Positions 19,127 to 29,690 of a DNA stretch of 31,065 nt are shown one piece after another. The stretch comes from Chara braunii. Lineage: Eukaryota; Streptophyta; Charophyceae; Charales; Characeae. A model generated the notes under the pieces. That model was not told the DNA's origin. It made no database searches and saw only the letters and a list, made by a program, of their open reading frames with translations. The stretch covers positions 1,698,995 through 1,730,059 of the forward strand of contig BFEA01000018.1 of assembly GCA_003427395.1 (NCBI GenBank), read 5' to 3'. Each line of letters begins with the position of its first letter. The first letter of the stretch is position 1. Both the position numbers and the translations under genes were made by a program.

Positions 19127-19846
19127 NNNNNNNNNNNNNNNNNNNNNNNNNNNNNNNNNNNNNNNNNNNNNNNNNNNNNNNNNNNNNNNNNNNNNNNNNN
19201 NNNNNNNNNNNNNNNNNNNNNNNNNNNNNNNNNNNNNNNNNNNNNNNNNNNNNNNNNNNNNNNNNNNNNNNNNNNNNNNNNNNNNNNNNNNNNNNNNNNN
19301 NNNNNNNNNNNNNNNNNNNNNNNNNNNNNNNNNNNNNNNNNNNNNNNNNNNNNNNNNNNNNNNNNNNNNNNNNNNNNNNNNNNNNNNNNNNNNNNNNNNN
19401 NNNNNNNNNNNNNNNNNNNNNNNNNNNNNNNNNNNNNNNNNNNNNNNNNNNNNNNNNNNNNNNNNNNNNNNNNNNNNNNNNNNNNNNNNNNNNNNNNNNN
19501 NNNNNNNNNNNNNNNNNNNNNNNNNNNNNNNNNNNNNNNNNNNNNNNNNNNNNNNNNNNNNNNNNNNNNNNNNNNNNNNNNNNNNNNNNNNNNNNNNNNN
19601 NNNNNNNNNNNNNNNNNNNNNNNNNNNNNNNNNNNNNNNNNNNNNNNNNNNNNNNNNNNNNNNNNNNNNNNNNNNNNNNNNNNNNNNNNNNNNNNNNNNN
19701 NNNNNNNNNNNNNNNNNNNNNNNNNNNNNNNNNNNNNNNNNNNNNNNNNNNNNNNNNNNNNNNNNNNNNNNNNNNNNNNNNNNNNNNNNNNNNNNNNNNN
19801 NNNNNNNNNNNNNNNNNNNNNNNNNNNNNNNNNNNNNNNNNNNNNN
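19127..19846. other. Assembly gap (720 N)
   Basis: Run of unknown bases. Nothing can be said of its content. Confidence 1.
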
Positions 19847-19940
19847 AACTCTACAGACTGTCGGTTCACACCCCATCACAAGCCAGCAAAACATCCACGA
19901 AACAAAGAAAGGTCTGTCACAGCCAAAAAATACACTCCAG

Positions 19941-19949
19941 ACATATATG

Positions 19950-20010
<61 letters not shown>
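19941..20010. repeat. TATA/TATATG microsatellite
   Basis: Alternating TA with interspersed G at about 20-base steps, at the gap-distal edge of the right-arm insert. Confidence 0.9.
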
Positions 20011-20011
<1 letters not shown>

Positions 20012-20406
20012 AGGGGGAATAAGTATGTGACGATCACTTCTCACAATTACAGTGGGGCTCCTCACAACCATATGTATATGTGTGATCGCAGGCAGTCAAA
20101 TCCAAAATCCGAACCACAGAACGTACCTGCAATCACATCAAAGAATCAAACAAGGTCCACACACTACACGGAGTCAACTCCAACCACTCTCCATACTCAT
20201 ACCCCTCGCTTTAGCCATGCAAGCCCCAGCCTCCTGTTCAACCAACCATAATTAAATACTCAGTACCTTTGTTAAATGGCCTTTCAATAAAAGTCTGGGT
20301 GAAACCTTGACAAAACAATAAAAATCACCAGGGCTAAAGCCTTTTTAGGTTGAGTATTGAGGGTAAATTAGAATTGAGTCGTAAACCAATGAATCGGCAA
20401 CCGACC

Positions 20407-20445
20407 TGTTATCAGTGATAACAGAAGGTGATCCTCGTGGGATCA
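20407..20445. repeat. Conserved pair of hairpins in right arm
   Basis: TGTTATCA-G-TGATAACA (20407-20423) and TGATCC/GGATCA (20429-20434/20440-20445). They mirror 9287-9303 and 9265-9281 of the left arm, where the second stem is TGATCCT/AGGATCA around ACA. Stems are kept while loop and centre bases differ. Confidence 0.8.
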
Positions 20446-20890
20446 AAGCTGAGTCTAGTCCAAAATCCTGAATTGACTCACTCAAGAAGACCTGTAATAC
20501 AAGACACGCCAATCCCTAAGCTAAGTCTATAAGTTCATGGATAATAATCTCCATATCACGACCTCACAAAAATCACCCCAATTAACTAGGCCTAAACCTA
20601 CCTCTAAGCAGGTGCCAAAGCAAAGGTAGACCCTGGCATAATCTCCCTTACACGGAGTGGATCTCCTAGAATTGCCACCTGTCAAATATAATCTAACTCC
20701 TCTAAACTCGAAAAATTTCGGCAACGCTTCCCGTAGGAAAAGTGCCATCGCAGAATTTATACTGACCCAAAAATCAAACTTTTGGATTTTAGAAAGTCAG
20801 AATTTGTCGAACTCCCTGATTTAGTAAAAATTTGGGCAACACTTCCTCTAGAACGGAAGACTTTCTAGATTTATACAAAGTCATATATGA

Positions 20891-21424
20891 ACCACGCAAC
20901 CCCCGTCCTGTGTACCTCCTTCACTCTTTTACTCGGAGACTACGCCCGACCGCCCGACGATTCTTCCCCAGCCTGTTTTAGTAAGTGAAATCGAACGAAT
21001 CTACTACTAATATACGGGCAGGTTCTCTCCCTGCCTTCTGTCTTCCGGTAATCACTGCGCAACCCCTTTCGCCTGCCTCAACGATTCTACTAACTCCTTC
21101 TCGAAACCAATCCCACCGTTGTGCTCGTCTTGGCCGAAAGCCCCGGTGTCGTACTCCTCCTAGCTCGATTCCATCCCTGAATGAGCAGGCCGTGCTGCTT
21201 CCTTCCGGCCATGCTCTCTCCCCCTCTGCACCATCGCCGTTCTCGCTCGCTCATTTATTGACGTCAGCGGCATCCCGATTAGCGCATCCCCACACAACGC
21301 CCAATCCCACCGCTTTCGATGACCAACGAGTAGCAACAACTGTGCCTCCCGCGCCCTCCCTGTTTTATGCGTGTCCGCCCTGCGCAGGAGTCGTTCGACC
21401 CTTCGCTGTACCGTTCTAATTTCT
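20891..21424. other. Segment between the two right-arm blocks
   Basis: This stretch occupies the place of the left copy's 4.3-kb segment (4496-8807) but shows no clear similarity to it by eye. An open plus-strand frame (20985-21419, 144 codons, Pro/Ser/Arg/Leu rich) has no recognised motif. Confidence 0.4.
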
Positions 21425-22308
21425 AACAGATGTCCCGAAGGACTCAGGCCAGGGCAATGCCCCGCGGTACCGCCAAGCCCAGGCGGCTCCTATGCCGACC
21501 TATTTGGTGACAACCCGCGGTCTGTGCCCCAACTGCTCGCACGTGTACGCCCCCCCCCACCTATGCCACTCTCATGGACCCTCGGCTCATGCTCTGAGCC
21601 GGTACCGGCCCAAACAGAGAGGAAAAAAACAATAAAATTAAAAATTAAAAATTAAAAAAAAATTAAAAAAATTAAAAAAGGAGAGAATCATAGTCAAAAT
21701 AAAGAGTTTGCAACAGACTGGCCCGCATTCGGACTCCCCTAGCAAAACTACCGGGGATAGTCTCGTGGGACCCTCAACCCCTTAACCCTTCTATCCTCCA
21801 TGCTGCTATGCCGCCGTTCGCTGGCCTCGATCCCCGTATTTCTGCCGTGCAAGTCCGGTACCGTAACCTATAGGGCTAAGCCCAAGCTTGGTACTAGCTT
21901 GTGCGGAGTCCTATATGCTGCACAGCCCCCGGGCCTAGGAATTAGCCCAGCCCATACTGTCGCTAGGCATCCGCCCTGGCTTGCCCTCTTTGTGTCGTGG
22001 TCCCCTCGCACCCCACTCCATACGTCGGGCTACCAACGGTCAACTGTCCCTAATAAGAACAAACCTTTCATTCCTAATAACAACAATTCAGGCCGGCCAA
22101 CTAAGCTGACCGCTTAATCAAACAGAGGAGTCACACGCGCGCCTTAAGATTGAGCGCCCACTCACGCTCTACTCCAGTCAACCATCCTACTAGTGTACCC
22201 CACTGACTTAGCCGTGACTCGCGCGACATACTTAGACTCTTACCCTTACTTCCTGTCACTTGCAAAAACTAGGGCGGATACCCTTGTCGGGGTATTCGCA
22301 CCGACAAC
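21425..22308 (-). mobile_element. Right inverted-repeat arm, outer block
   Basis: Inverted counterpart of 3567-4495, read from GATGTCCCGAAGGACTC (about 21431) to CCGACAAC at 22308. About 80% identity by eye with several small indels. No gene. Beyond 22308 the two flanks are unrelated, so this is the outer limit of the inverted repeat. Confidence 0.8.
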
Positions 22309-23192
22309 GCTAACCTCAAAATTCTTAAAGAGCAAACTAATTGCGCCTGCAAAATTTATAGCATGCATGCCTGCGCGAAAGGTATGGGATTAAGCCCAGG
22401 TGGACAAGAGGAGAAATGAGGAAGTGCCTACGTCTGCATGGCCAGGCCGCGGCGTGGGGGTCGTAGCCACACTCCACGCATCGATCCGGTCATGCAGGCG
22501 CTCCGGCCAATTAGAACAGAGCATGCGAGGCGAGGAAGAAGAAGAAGGCGGGCAAACACTAGGAAACCAAGAAAGAAGAAAGATAAAGTTACAGTCGCAC
22601 CCGCCGAAAAGGATAGAGCCCAGTTCCCAGTGCAGCAAGATGCTCGCAAGCGCGGCGCAACAAAATTTAGAGTACCTAAATTCCTAGCCTAAGTCCTAAT
22701 TGCAAAAAGAAATTCCGAGAAAAGTAGAAAAGAAAAACAATTCCGCGCTCACAGCAGAACAAGAAAGAAGCTATGGTACAGTTATTTCTCGCGCTTGCCA
22801 AGGTGCAACTACCCAACCGTTGGCACGGGATTTTCCCGACATCAACCCGACAAATTCCAGCAGAAAACGAAAAGAAACGAGGACATTCATGCAATTTGCC
22901 CGCCCGACCCATCTTCCCACAGTTCACCCATCCGACCCGTCGTATTTCCCCAAGCAGCTTCGCGCTGAATGTCGGGCGATCACAGAAAATAGTTCGTCAC
23001 AGCGTCCTCAAGTGGGGCCCGGGCCCCTGACTCCACTCCTCAAAGAAGAGTGTGCTTTCCTGGACGAATCTGGCTGCAAAAATGTCCAGGGGTCTCGGCC
23101 CACATGCGCCGTGTAGTTCAGTTTTCTACAACTGTGTGATGCCAAAAGGCGGGAAAAGAAGGTTGAATAATCTTCTCATTTGATTTCATTCG
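22309..23192. other. Intergenic, no gene recognised
   Basis: Short plus-strand frames at 22438-22692 (Arg/Lys rich) and 22700-23116 show no domain. Both could be chance. Nothing else is seen. Confidence 0.4.
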
Positions 23193-23416
23193 TCTAGTGC
23201 GATTAGGAATCGAACTCAGGTCTTCTTTCAACAGTTCATGGGTCTGCCACATCCTATTCCTCCTATTGGACAGACTAGATCCTTGGGGCCCTAGACATGT
23301 CTCATCTAGTGCCATTAGGAATCGAACTCACGTCTTCCTTTCAACAGTTCATGGGTGTGCCACATCCTATTCCTCCTATTGGACAGACTAGATCCTTGGG
23401 GGCCTAGACATGTCTC
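23193..23416 (-). repeat. 112-bp tandem duplication with tRNA B-box-like motif
   Basis: Units 23193-23304 and 23305-23416 are almost identical. Each contains, on the minus strand, GAGTTCGATTCCTAAT, close to the pol III B box/T-loop (GGTTCGANTCC). No matching D-arm or anticodon arm is clear, so a working tRNA is not supported. A tRNA-derived SINE fragment that duplicated in place is a possible origin. Confidence 0.7.
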
Positions 23417-24890
23417 TGACAAACCAAACCCTGCATTCACTGAAGAGGAAAATCCCCGTGTAGTTTACTATCTGAAAAAAACCTCCTAGAAAACTACGGC
23501 TCCCCTGCCTCTCCTGCCATCCCCAACATGACACCCCAACCAATCACAAAACAGTAGGCTGCTGGCTGGCTCCCCTTCCAAAAGGGCGGGTTGTGTAATC
23601 CTACCGGTCGTTTGTCAGATGATCAACGGTTCGCAGTGATCCCACAGTCGCACAGGTAGAAGAAAACTATACTACACGGCTGGATTTGGGCCGAGACCAC
23701 AGGGGCAAGGTCCCACTTGCGCAAATTAGGAGATTTCGGCCGTTGATCTTTGCTATCTACGGTCAGTAGCTCTTAATTCGTGCAAGTGGGATCTAGCCCC
23801 AGATATCAGTAGAAAAAGTCCTGGTGTGAGTATGCCCTCAGGCAAACGGAACATTATCCAATTTCGCGCCGTACCGACTCGTACGATAGATCATCGCCAG
23901 AGGAAGAGGAGAGGGGAGAGGGCGTGGAGGTCTGGCGGAGGTCGTTAGGCCGTGGGTTGGCGGAGTTGGGGTCGCGGTGCGATCTCGTTGCGGATTCTTT
24001 TCGCCTTTCCGCGTCCGTTGCGCTCGCTTGCCGCTCTCACCGCTCTCTGCATAGACGGGGGGCACAGCCCGCTGGTTTCCCGCTCCCCTCTCCCCGCTCC
24101 CCTCTCCTTGCTCCCTGGCCCCCACTCCTCTGTGGGAGGTGGGCGACCGCGCTCCCCGTGAATCTCCGGTGAACTCGAACGGAAAAAAAACGAAAAAAAA
24201 AGCGCCCGCCAAAAAGGTGTCGATGTGTTCACATTGTTGATTTTTGAATGGTTTTTAGTGGTTTTGCTAACTAGTAATGTGTTTAATGGCGTTATATTTT
24301 TAGTTTATGGGAAAAAAATTGCGGGAGAGGCGTGTTTTCTTTTTTTTTTTCGCCGCCCTTAGGCTGGACCCTACCTTTCCTGCCGTTCTCCTCTCTCTTC
24401 GGCGGGTAATTGCGTGGCACGTCACTTCACGCCTTTCTCCCCTGTGATCGCACGCCACGTGCGCGATCCCGATCGTTCTGTCCAGTAGCAGTCTCAAACA
24501 CAATGGTAGCGTGAGTCCTCCTTGCCTTGCATGAGGAGAGGATCGGGCGCCAGGTTGATGTCGGTTGGCAGCGCGACCGCAATAGGAGGAGAGAAGAGTG
24601 GGCGGGGGGGAAGTGGAGTGCGTGTGTGTGTGAAGGTGTGGGGCGAAGGGTGGGGGAGCTGGGGACCGGGGGTTGGGTGGGTGGGTGGGGAAGAGTAACG
24701 GCCACCTGCGGCTATGGTAGAAGGGGGCCTTGAGACTCTTTCTCGGCCTGGTGAGTGCTGTTCCTGGAGGTCGGTGCAATTGACAGCGATCGCACGACCG
24801 GCTGCGGGTCCGCCGACCGGTAGGTTGCCAGTTGACGTGGGGGTCGCTACCGTGGTAGCGGGAGAAAGCTCGAGTGCACGCGGCGGGAGA
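23417..24890 (+). promoter_or_regulatory. Upstream region of the host gene
   Basis: GC-rich sequence without a supported gene precedes the first coding exon at 25134. No clear TATA box is placed with confidence. The frame of the CDS is open upstream as far as an ATG at 24714, so a longer N-terminus is formally possible, but that extension is low complexity (Gly runs from GGA repeats). Confidence 0.4.
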
Positions 24891-24891
24891 G

Positions 24892-24930
24892 AGGGAGGAG
24901 GAGGAGGAGGAGGAGGAGGAGGAGGGAGGG
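24892..24930. repeat. (GGA)n tract in probable 5' UTR
   Basis: About a dozen GGA triplets. A second GGA/GGT-rich run lies at 25068-25102. Confidence 0.9.
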
Positions 24931-25133
24931 GAGGGGGGGGAGGTGTGCTGGGAGTGGTAGAGAAGAAAAGGAGAGAGCTGTCGAGCCGCGGCGGGGGACG
25001 TTACCACTCGAGGCAGCGGAGGATTGCACGGCGGATCTCTCTTCTAAATGACTTAGCGGGCGGATTAGGAGGAGGAGGAGGGGGAGGTGGGGGAGGTGGT
25101 GGTTCGAGGGGGGAAGCGGAAAGACTAGCGACC

Positions 25134-25451
25134 ATGTCTACCACCATTGTTGGCAGGCCGTTACCCCCGGTTCGCGAGGAAACCTTCGACGAGATGAACA
25201 GCCTTGATGATGCCTTCACTCATAAGAGGCGTTCAGAGGTAGCTAGGAAATTGGTTGGGGCCTCCAAAAAGGTGATGGAAAGAAGCAAAGCCCTACATGA
25301 TGCCGCCGCAGCGTATAGCGCGAGGCTGAAGGCAGAGGCGGATGCATTAGGTGAGGAGGCAACCAGCCTGGAGAAGGAGATTACCCAACTTAAAAATGAC
25401 AATGCGATGGCTGTCGAGAACGATGAAATCACGCCCGACCTTGCCGAAGCT
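25134..25451 (+). CDS. First coding exon of an unidentified coiled-coil protein
   Basis: ATG 25134 in good context (GCGACCATGT) opens 106 codons ending in GCT just before a donor GTGAGT at 25452, intron phase 0. After a short N-terminus (MSTTIVGRPLPPVREETFDE), residues about 20-85 are strongly helical and charged (HKRRSEVARKLVGASKKVM, RLKAEADALGEEATSLEKE), so a coiled coil is expected, then an acidic end (VENDEITPDLAEA). Codon composition is balanced, unlike the repeats around it, and this is the best protein-coding sequence in the window. I do not recognise the family. Later exons probably lie beyond several kb of intron (candidates at 29223 and 30633). An upstream in-frame ATG at 24714 would add about 140 low-complexity residues and seems less likely. 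Confidence 0.7.
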
Positions 25452-26075
25452 GTGAGTACCCTTCCCGCCCCCCTCTCTCTCTCCCTCCCTCTCTCCTCCT
25501 CTCTCGTTCCTTCTCTCTTTTCCTCTCGTTCCCTTTCTCGTTCCCTCTCTTTCCCTCTTTCTCTCCCTCTCTCCCTCTCTCCCTCTCTCCCTCTCTCCCT
25601 CTCTCCCTCTCCCTCTCTCTCTTTCTCTCTCTCTGTCTCTCTCTCTCTCTCTCTCTTTCTTTCGCTCTTTCCCTCTCTCTTTCTCTCTCTTTCTCCCTCT
25701 CTTTCTCTCTCTTTCTCTCTCTTTCCCTCTCTTTTTCTCTTTCCCTCACTTTTTCTCTCTTCCCGTCGTTATCTCTGTCTGTCTCCTGTCTGTCTATGTC
25801 TACTACTCCCTCTCCCTCCCTCCCTCTCTCTCTCTCTGTGTCTCTCTCTCTCTCTGTCTGTCTCTCTCGCTGTCTGTCTGTCTGTATGTGTCTCTCTCTC
25901 TCTCTCTGTCTCTCTCTCTCTCTCTTTCTCTCTCTCTGTCTCTCTCTCCTGCTCTCTCTGTGTCCACGTCCTATCTCTCACCAGTTTTGCACCCGTACGT
26001 CATGGCCTACCTTCTTTCTCTAGCATCGCAGCTTTGTCCGTCACTCAATACGTGTCTCCAATTTCTCTTCCCCAC

Positions 26076-26160
<85 letters not shown>

Positions 26161-26164
26161 CCAG
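25452..26164 (+). other. CT-rich start of a large intron
   Basis: Begins with GTGAGT and is almost entirely CT/CCCT/CTGT repeats to 26157. TTTTCCAG at 26158-26164 could be an acceptor, but the sequence after it does not look coding, so the intron probably continues. Open frames rich in Ser-Leu or Arg-Glu here come from the dinucleotide repeat. Confidence 0.6.
26080..26157. repeat. (TC)n microsatellite
   Basis: About 39 uninterrupted TC dinucleotides within the intron. Confidence 0.95.
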
Positions 26165-26357
26165 CTCTTCCTTTTTCTTATTGCAAGAGTCCCTTTCCGA
26201 TACTGTTCTCTGAACACGTTGTCTGTGCACCTCTCTTCGGCGCTGTCACTCCCAACCCCGTTGGTCTTCGTCCGCTCTCCTCCGCACTGCCTTCGCCTGT
26301 TTTCCACAACTCCTCTCCTCCCCCGTGTCTTTTCGCCGCTTCTTCCTTTCTACGAGT

Positions 26358-26412
26358 GTTTTTCTGTCTTTTGTCTGTCTTTTGTCTGTCTTTTGTCTGT
26401 CTTTTCTGTCAT
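26358..26412. repeat. TTTTGTCTGTC tandem repeat
   Basis: About four to five copies of an 11-base unit. Confidence 0.85.
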
Positions 26413-26769
26413 CCTCTTTGTGGATCCGGCGTCACCCGGCGACATCCTTTCCAGTTACTGTCATTGGAAGGAATTACTACCTTAACGCCGCTAAAGAACT
26501 ACGATGCCACCTTATGTCGCCGTTGCTGCGCGTCGTTTTCTGCCGTCCTTGTTTTTTTTTGTTTTTTTTTTTGTTTTTTTTTAAAGACTGGCGTGCTTTT
26601 TGTGCTGGAGGGGTCGTGACTCACGTTTGCTTGCGTGTCAGCAGCCAAGTGAGCATCGCCTGCGCGCCGAGCCGAACGAAGTGCAGTAATTTGTCGTCTC
26701 TAGAGATAGTAAAAGTACAAGTAAGTCGTTGATTTCTGCGATGGCGTTTGGAAGCAGTATCTACTTCAG
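26413..26769. other. Intron sequence, no exon confirmed
   Basis: Contains T-runs (26550-26582) and a GTAAGT at 26720 preceded by moderately GC-rich sequence. A small exon ending at 26719 cannot be excluded, but no acceptor-to-donor frame is convincing. Confidence 0.35.
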
Positions 26770-27205
26770 AGGCTGAATTACTGAGTCCGTATCTACTGCC
26801 ACTGATCGAATCAGTAATTAGTAATTCAGTAATATTATTAATTCAGTAATGCGTAATTCAGTAATTAGTAATTCAGTAATATTAATTCAGTAACAATGCG
26901 TAATCAATTACTGACTCAATTACGGAAACAGCAGTTACTATTCCCTTTGGCGGCAGTAATTCCTTCCTTTAGTAACTGATGCAGTACGCTCAGGATTCAG
27001 TAACTGATGCAGTAACTGATGCAGTAACTGATGCAGTATTTGTTTCAGTAATCAATTCAGTATTTTACTCGGTAATTGAGTCAGTGATCGATTCAGTAAG
27101 TGATGTAGTAATTAGTTATTCAGTAATTACTAATTAGTAATTCAGTGACTGATTCAGTAATTGAGTCAGTAATTGATTCCGTAGTTGAGTCAGTAAGTGA
27201 TTCAT
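26770..27205. repeat. CAGTAAT-type minisatellite
   Basis: Dozens of degenerate units built from CAGTAATT, CAGTAACTGATG and GATTCAGTAATTGA. Three consecutive GATGCAGTAACT units lie at about 27000-27035. On the plus strand stops (TAA, TGA) occur constantly, so it is not coding. Confidence 0.9.
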
Positions 27206-27522
27206 TGTGGGAAGGATGCAGTGAAAAAACGAAAAAGAAGAACATCGGTCATTGTCTGTGTGAACTAGGAAGAAGCAGTAATTTCTTCCCTTCAGTGGCA
27301 ATAGATCAGTAAATCCAGTAATGACCTGAAGGGAAGGAGATTACTGTAGTACTGCATTCAGTACTTCCTTCCCTTCAGTAACTTCCTTCCCTTTAGCAGC
27401 TTCCTTCGCTTCAGTAAGCATTTAGTTCTTTTTTTAATTAACAATGCATCGATTCTAGTTCTTTTATGCACATTATTCATGACTATGCTTCCTGTTTTAA
27501 AATTTTAATTTATTTATCACTA

Positions 27523-27627
27523 CCGTCTTCACCCGAATAGAACGCCCGGTAATTATCGCCGTATCTGGAATGGAAATTGCTCCAAATACAGATATAATGA
27601 CCGGGCGTTCTATTCGGGTGAAGACGG
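27523..27627. mobile_element. 105-bp MITE, copy 1
   Basis: Terminal inverted repeats of about 34 bases: CCGTCTTCACCCGAATAGAA at the left end and its complement at the right, with the short centre also partly palindromic. Flanks (CACTA / AAGCT) give no clear target duplication. A second copy is at 28986-29092. Confidence 0.85.
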
Positions 27628-27846
27628 AAGCTACGATTTAACTCTTTATTTTTTTGAAGGGGGGGGGGGGAGAAGTACATCTCGTAAATTTGGTAGATGC
27701 TTTTTGTTGTTGGGGTTGGGTACATCATTCAAATGAAGTGGTGATGATGAAGTCATATGATTTCTGCGCTGCAGATGACTGCAGCGACTCAGGCCATTCA
27801 ACTATGAACACAGAACAGAGCACGATCAGGCAACACAGAACCATCT

Positions 27847-27912
27847 TTTTTTTTTTTTGGGGGGGGGGGGGGGGGGAACAGAACAGAATCTTTTTTTTTT
27901 TTTTTTTTTTTT
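27847..27912. repeat. Homopolymer cluster (T, G, T)
   Basis: A T run, then a run of about 17 G, then AACAGAACAGAATC and a run of about 22 T. Such tracts are error-prone in sequencing. Confidence 0.9.
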
Positions 27913-28556
27913 GGTAACAGAACGGAATCATTTTTTACCTTTTTTTGGGTAATAGAACAGAATCATTCATTGTCTGTAGAGGAACTAGGAAGCAGTAGGT
28001 ACAGACACTAGAGTTCTGAATTAGCTAGCTCAGTTAGGATACACCCCTGAACTGTTGAAATACAGAACAGAGTTGGAACTCCACTGGAAGCAGATGAGAA
28101 AAACACTAGAATTCTAAAGTACCTAGAGTCGCTCCGTTCGATGATGATATCTCAAGGTCGTCACCCTTTTTAAAGAAAGAGAAGAAGCAGTAATTCATTA
28201 AGTAATTCGTTTATTGTCTGTAGGAAAGCAGTGGAAAAGAAGGAAAAAAAAACATTCATTCTGTAGGAACTACTACCGGTAGGAAGCAGATGCAGTCTTT
28301 GACTGTAGGAAGCAGTTAAAAAAAATAGTAAAAAAAAAAATAGTAAAAAAATTGATTAAGTAATGTTTTGGTACGGAGGGAAGCAGTGGAACAGAAGCAT
28401 TTGTTTTGTACGTAGGAAATAAATAAGCAGTAATTCATTCATTAAATCATTTGAGTAATTCTTTTGAGTAAAAATTCAGTTATTGTCTCTAGGAAAGCCG
28501 TCGGAAAAAAAAAAATCGTTTATTGTCTGTATAGTTATTAGGAAGCAGTAACTCAT

Positions 28557-28559
<3 letters not shown>

Positions 28560-28587
<28 letters not shown>
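28560..28587. repeat. Poly-A tract
   Basis: About 27 A in the intron. It is not preceded by a recognisable retroposon body. Confidence 0.85.
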
Positions 28588-28985
28588 CGAAGGAGGAAGC
28601 AGTAACTCATTCTAAGGGGAAAAAAAGGAGGAAGCAGGAACCCATTTACTGTCTGTAGGAAGCGGATGCACTCTTGGACTGTAGGAATTAGTGAAATAAA
28701 TTTGTTTTTTGTTTTTTCGCGGTGAAAAAACTCCAAAAAAATTGAAATGAATTGATTCAGAAAGATAAGAAATTCAAAAAGAAAAGAAATCCAAAAAGAA
28801 AAAAAATTCAAGCAGAATAAATGATTTCTTTTTTCAGAAGAAAAATCAAAAAGAAAAGAAACGATTCATTGTCTGTAGCAGCACTAGTTCATCAATTTCT
28901 GTAGGAAACAGTTGGGAAAAAAAATAAAAATCGTTCATTCTCTGTACGGTGGAGAATGAGGGGAGGGGTGGGTAGTCCCTTGCAA

Positions 28986-29092
28986 CCGTCTTCACCAGAA
29001 TAGAACGCCCGGTCATTATTGCCGTATCTGGACTGAAAGTTGCACCAAATACGGCTTTATAATGACCGGGCGTTCTATTCGGCTAAAGACGG
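28986..29092. mobile_element. 107-bp MITE, copy 2
   Basis: Same family and orientation as 27523-27627, about 90% identical by eye. The inverted ends are slightly degraded (CACCAGAATAG against CTATTCGGCTAAAG). Confidence 0.85.
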
Positions 29093-29222
29093 TAGGATCT
29101 GGGTTGTCCTTCTGGACTTGGAGGTTGGATTGAAGTGACCGAATTGGGAATATACTCTTACTGGATTTTTTTTATTTTTCTTTGGACTGAAAGTGACTCT
29201 AAACGTGACCAGGTGCATCCAG

Positions 29223-29289
29223 AAAACTATAACTGCAAGTATGGCCTTAGTTGAAACAGAGAAAAGGAACGAGGCATCCATTAATGGGA
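29223..29289 (+). CDS. Candidate internal exon (uncertain)
   Basis: After CATCCAG a phase-0 frame reads KTITASMALVETEKRNEASI and then N-G, ending before a possible donor GTATCG at 29290. The helical, charged composition and the phase match the exon at 25134-25451. The acceptor has only a weak pyrimidine tract, and the frame runs on open to a TAA at about 29338, so this could be chance. RNA evidence would decide. Confidence 0.25.
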
Positions 29290-29344
29290 GTATCGATCGA
29301 TTTCTTGGGACGTCATCATCTAGTGTGCTGGCGACTTAAATGAC

Positions 29345-29690
29345 CAGTTTCATTGAATTATAACTAATTACCTGCGGGAGATTAATGCGGCAATTGATAG
29401 CTTCCCTGTTTTGGGTGGTTTGGGGGGGCGGGGGGGGGAGTAAGCGGGGGGGGGTAAAAAGAAAGAAAGAAGTTAGATGAATTAGGAGGAAGGAAGGCCA
29501 TCGATCATCACAGTAGCATTTCATGTCCAGGTGCAGATCGAAGGGTAATTTTTCGATTGACGGAGGTCGTGCGGCTATGATGATGATGCGGGCTACCGGT
29601 AGTACGCGCGAGGAGGAACCGGTAGTTCGCTTGATGTGCTATTTTCTTGCATGCTGAGATGCTCTCGCATGATGTGATTTTTTTTTTGTT
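29345..29690. other. Intron sequence, no exon confirmed
   Basis: Contains a G-rich tract (29415-29455) and unique sequence with no supported coding frame. Confidence 0.35.

Larger units (their letters stand above)
18970..20015. other. Right-arm-specific insert with assembly gap
   Basis: The left arm passes from TTCCAACATAGG directly to GGGGAATAAGTATGTGACGATC across one short microsatellite. Here about 1 kb intervenes: AC/AT repeats, a 118-bp palindrome, 720 N, about 90 bp of unique sequence and a long TATATG tract. The long open frames drawn through the N run are meaningless. Confidence 0.75.
17912..20890 (-). mobile_element. Right inverted-repeat arm, inner block
   Basis: Inverted counterpart of 8808-11304. 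It begins with TGTCGAGCGCATCGGTCCG at 17912. Similarity is continuous apart from an insert at about 18970-20015 and ends after AGTCATATATGAA at 20890, where the left copy continues with more 110-bp units instead. The two copies differ at roughly one base in seven to ten by eye, which argues against a simple hairpin-read assembly artefact for the arms as a whole. Confidence 0.85.
27240..28960. repeat. Dispersed degenerate units (TTGTCTGTAGGAAGCAGT)
   Basis: A phrase like ATTGTCTGTAGGAAGCAGT recurs at about 27248, 27967, 28205, 28256, 28300, 28484, 28522, 28649, 28866 and 28933, separated by homopolymers and AT-rich filler. It appears to be a broken-up satellite that shares GCAGTAAT with the preceding minisatellite. 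Confidence 0.7.

Noticed and set aside
18695-20251. Very long open frames through 18.7-20.3 kb on both strands
   Set aside because: They exist only because the 720-N gap contains no stop codons. The flanking parts are repeat-arm and microsatellite sequence.
20985-21419. 144-codon plus-strand frame in the right copy
   Set aside because: It is Pro/Ser-rich without motif, and the left copy has no matching frame.
23838-24212. Minus-strand frame of 124 codons upstream of the host gene
   Set aside because: It is composition-driven (GC-rich, Arg/Gly/Pro), overlaps other open frames on both strands and has no recognised motif.
24714-25133. Upstream ATG 24714 as the true start of the host protein
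   Set aside because: The added residues come from GGA runs and low-complexity sequence. ATG 25134 has the better context and starts the balanced coding composition. It is not strictly excluded.
25452-26213. Ser/Leu- and Arg/Glu-repeat proteins
   Set aside because: They are translations of CT/GA microsatellite within an intron that starts with a good GTGAGT donor.
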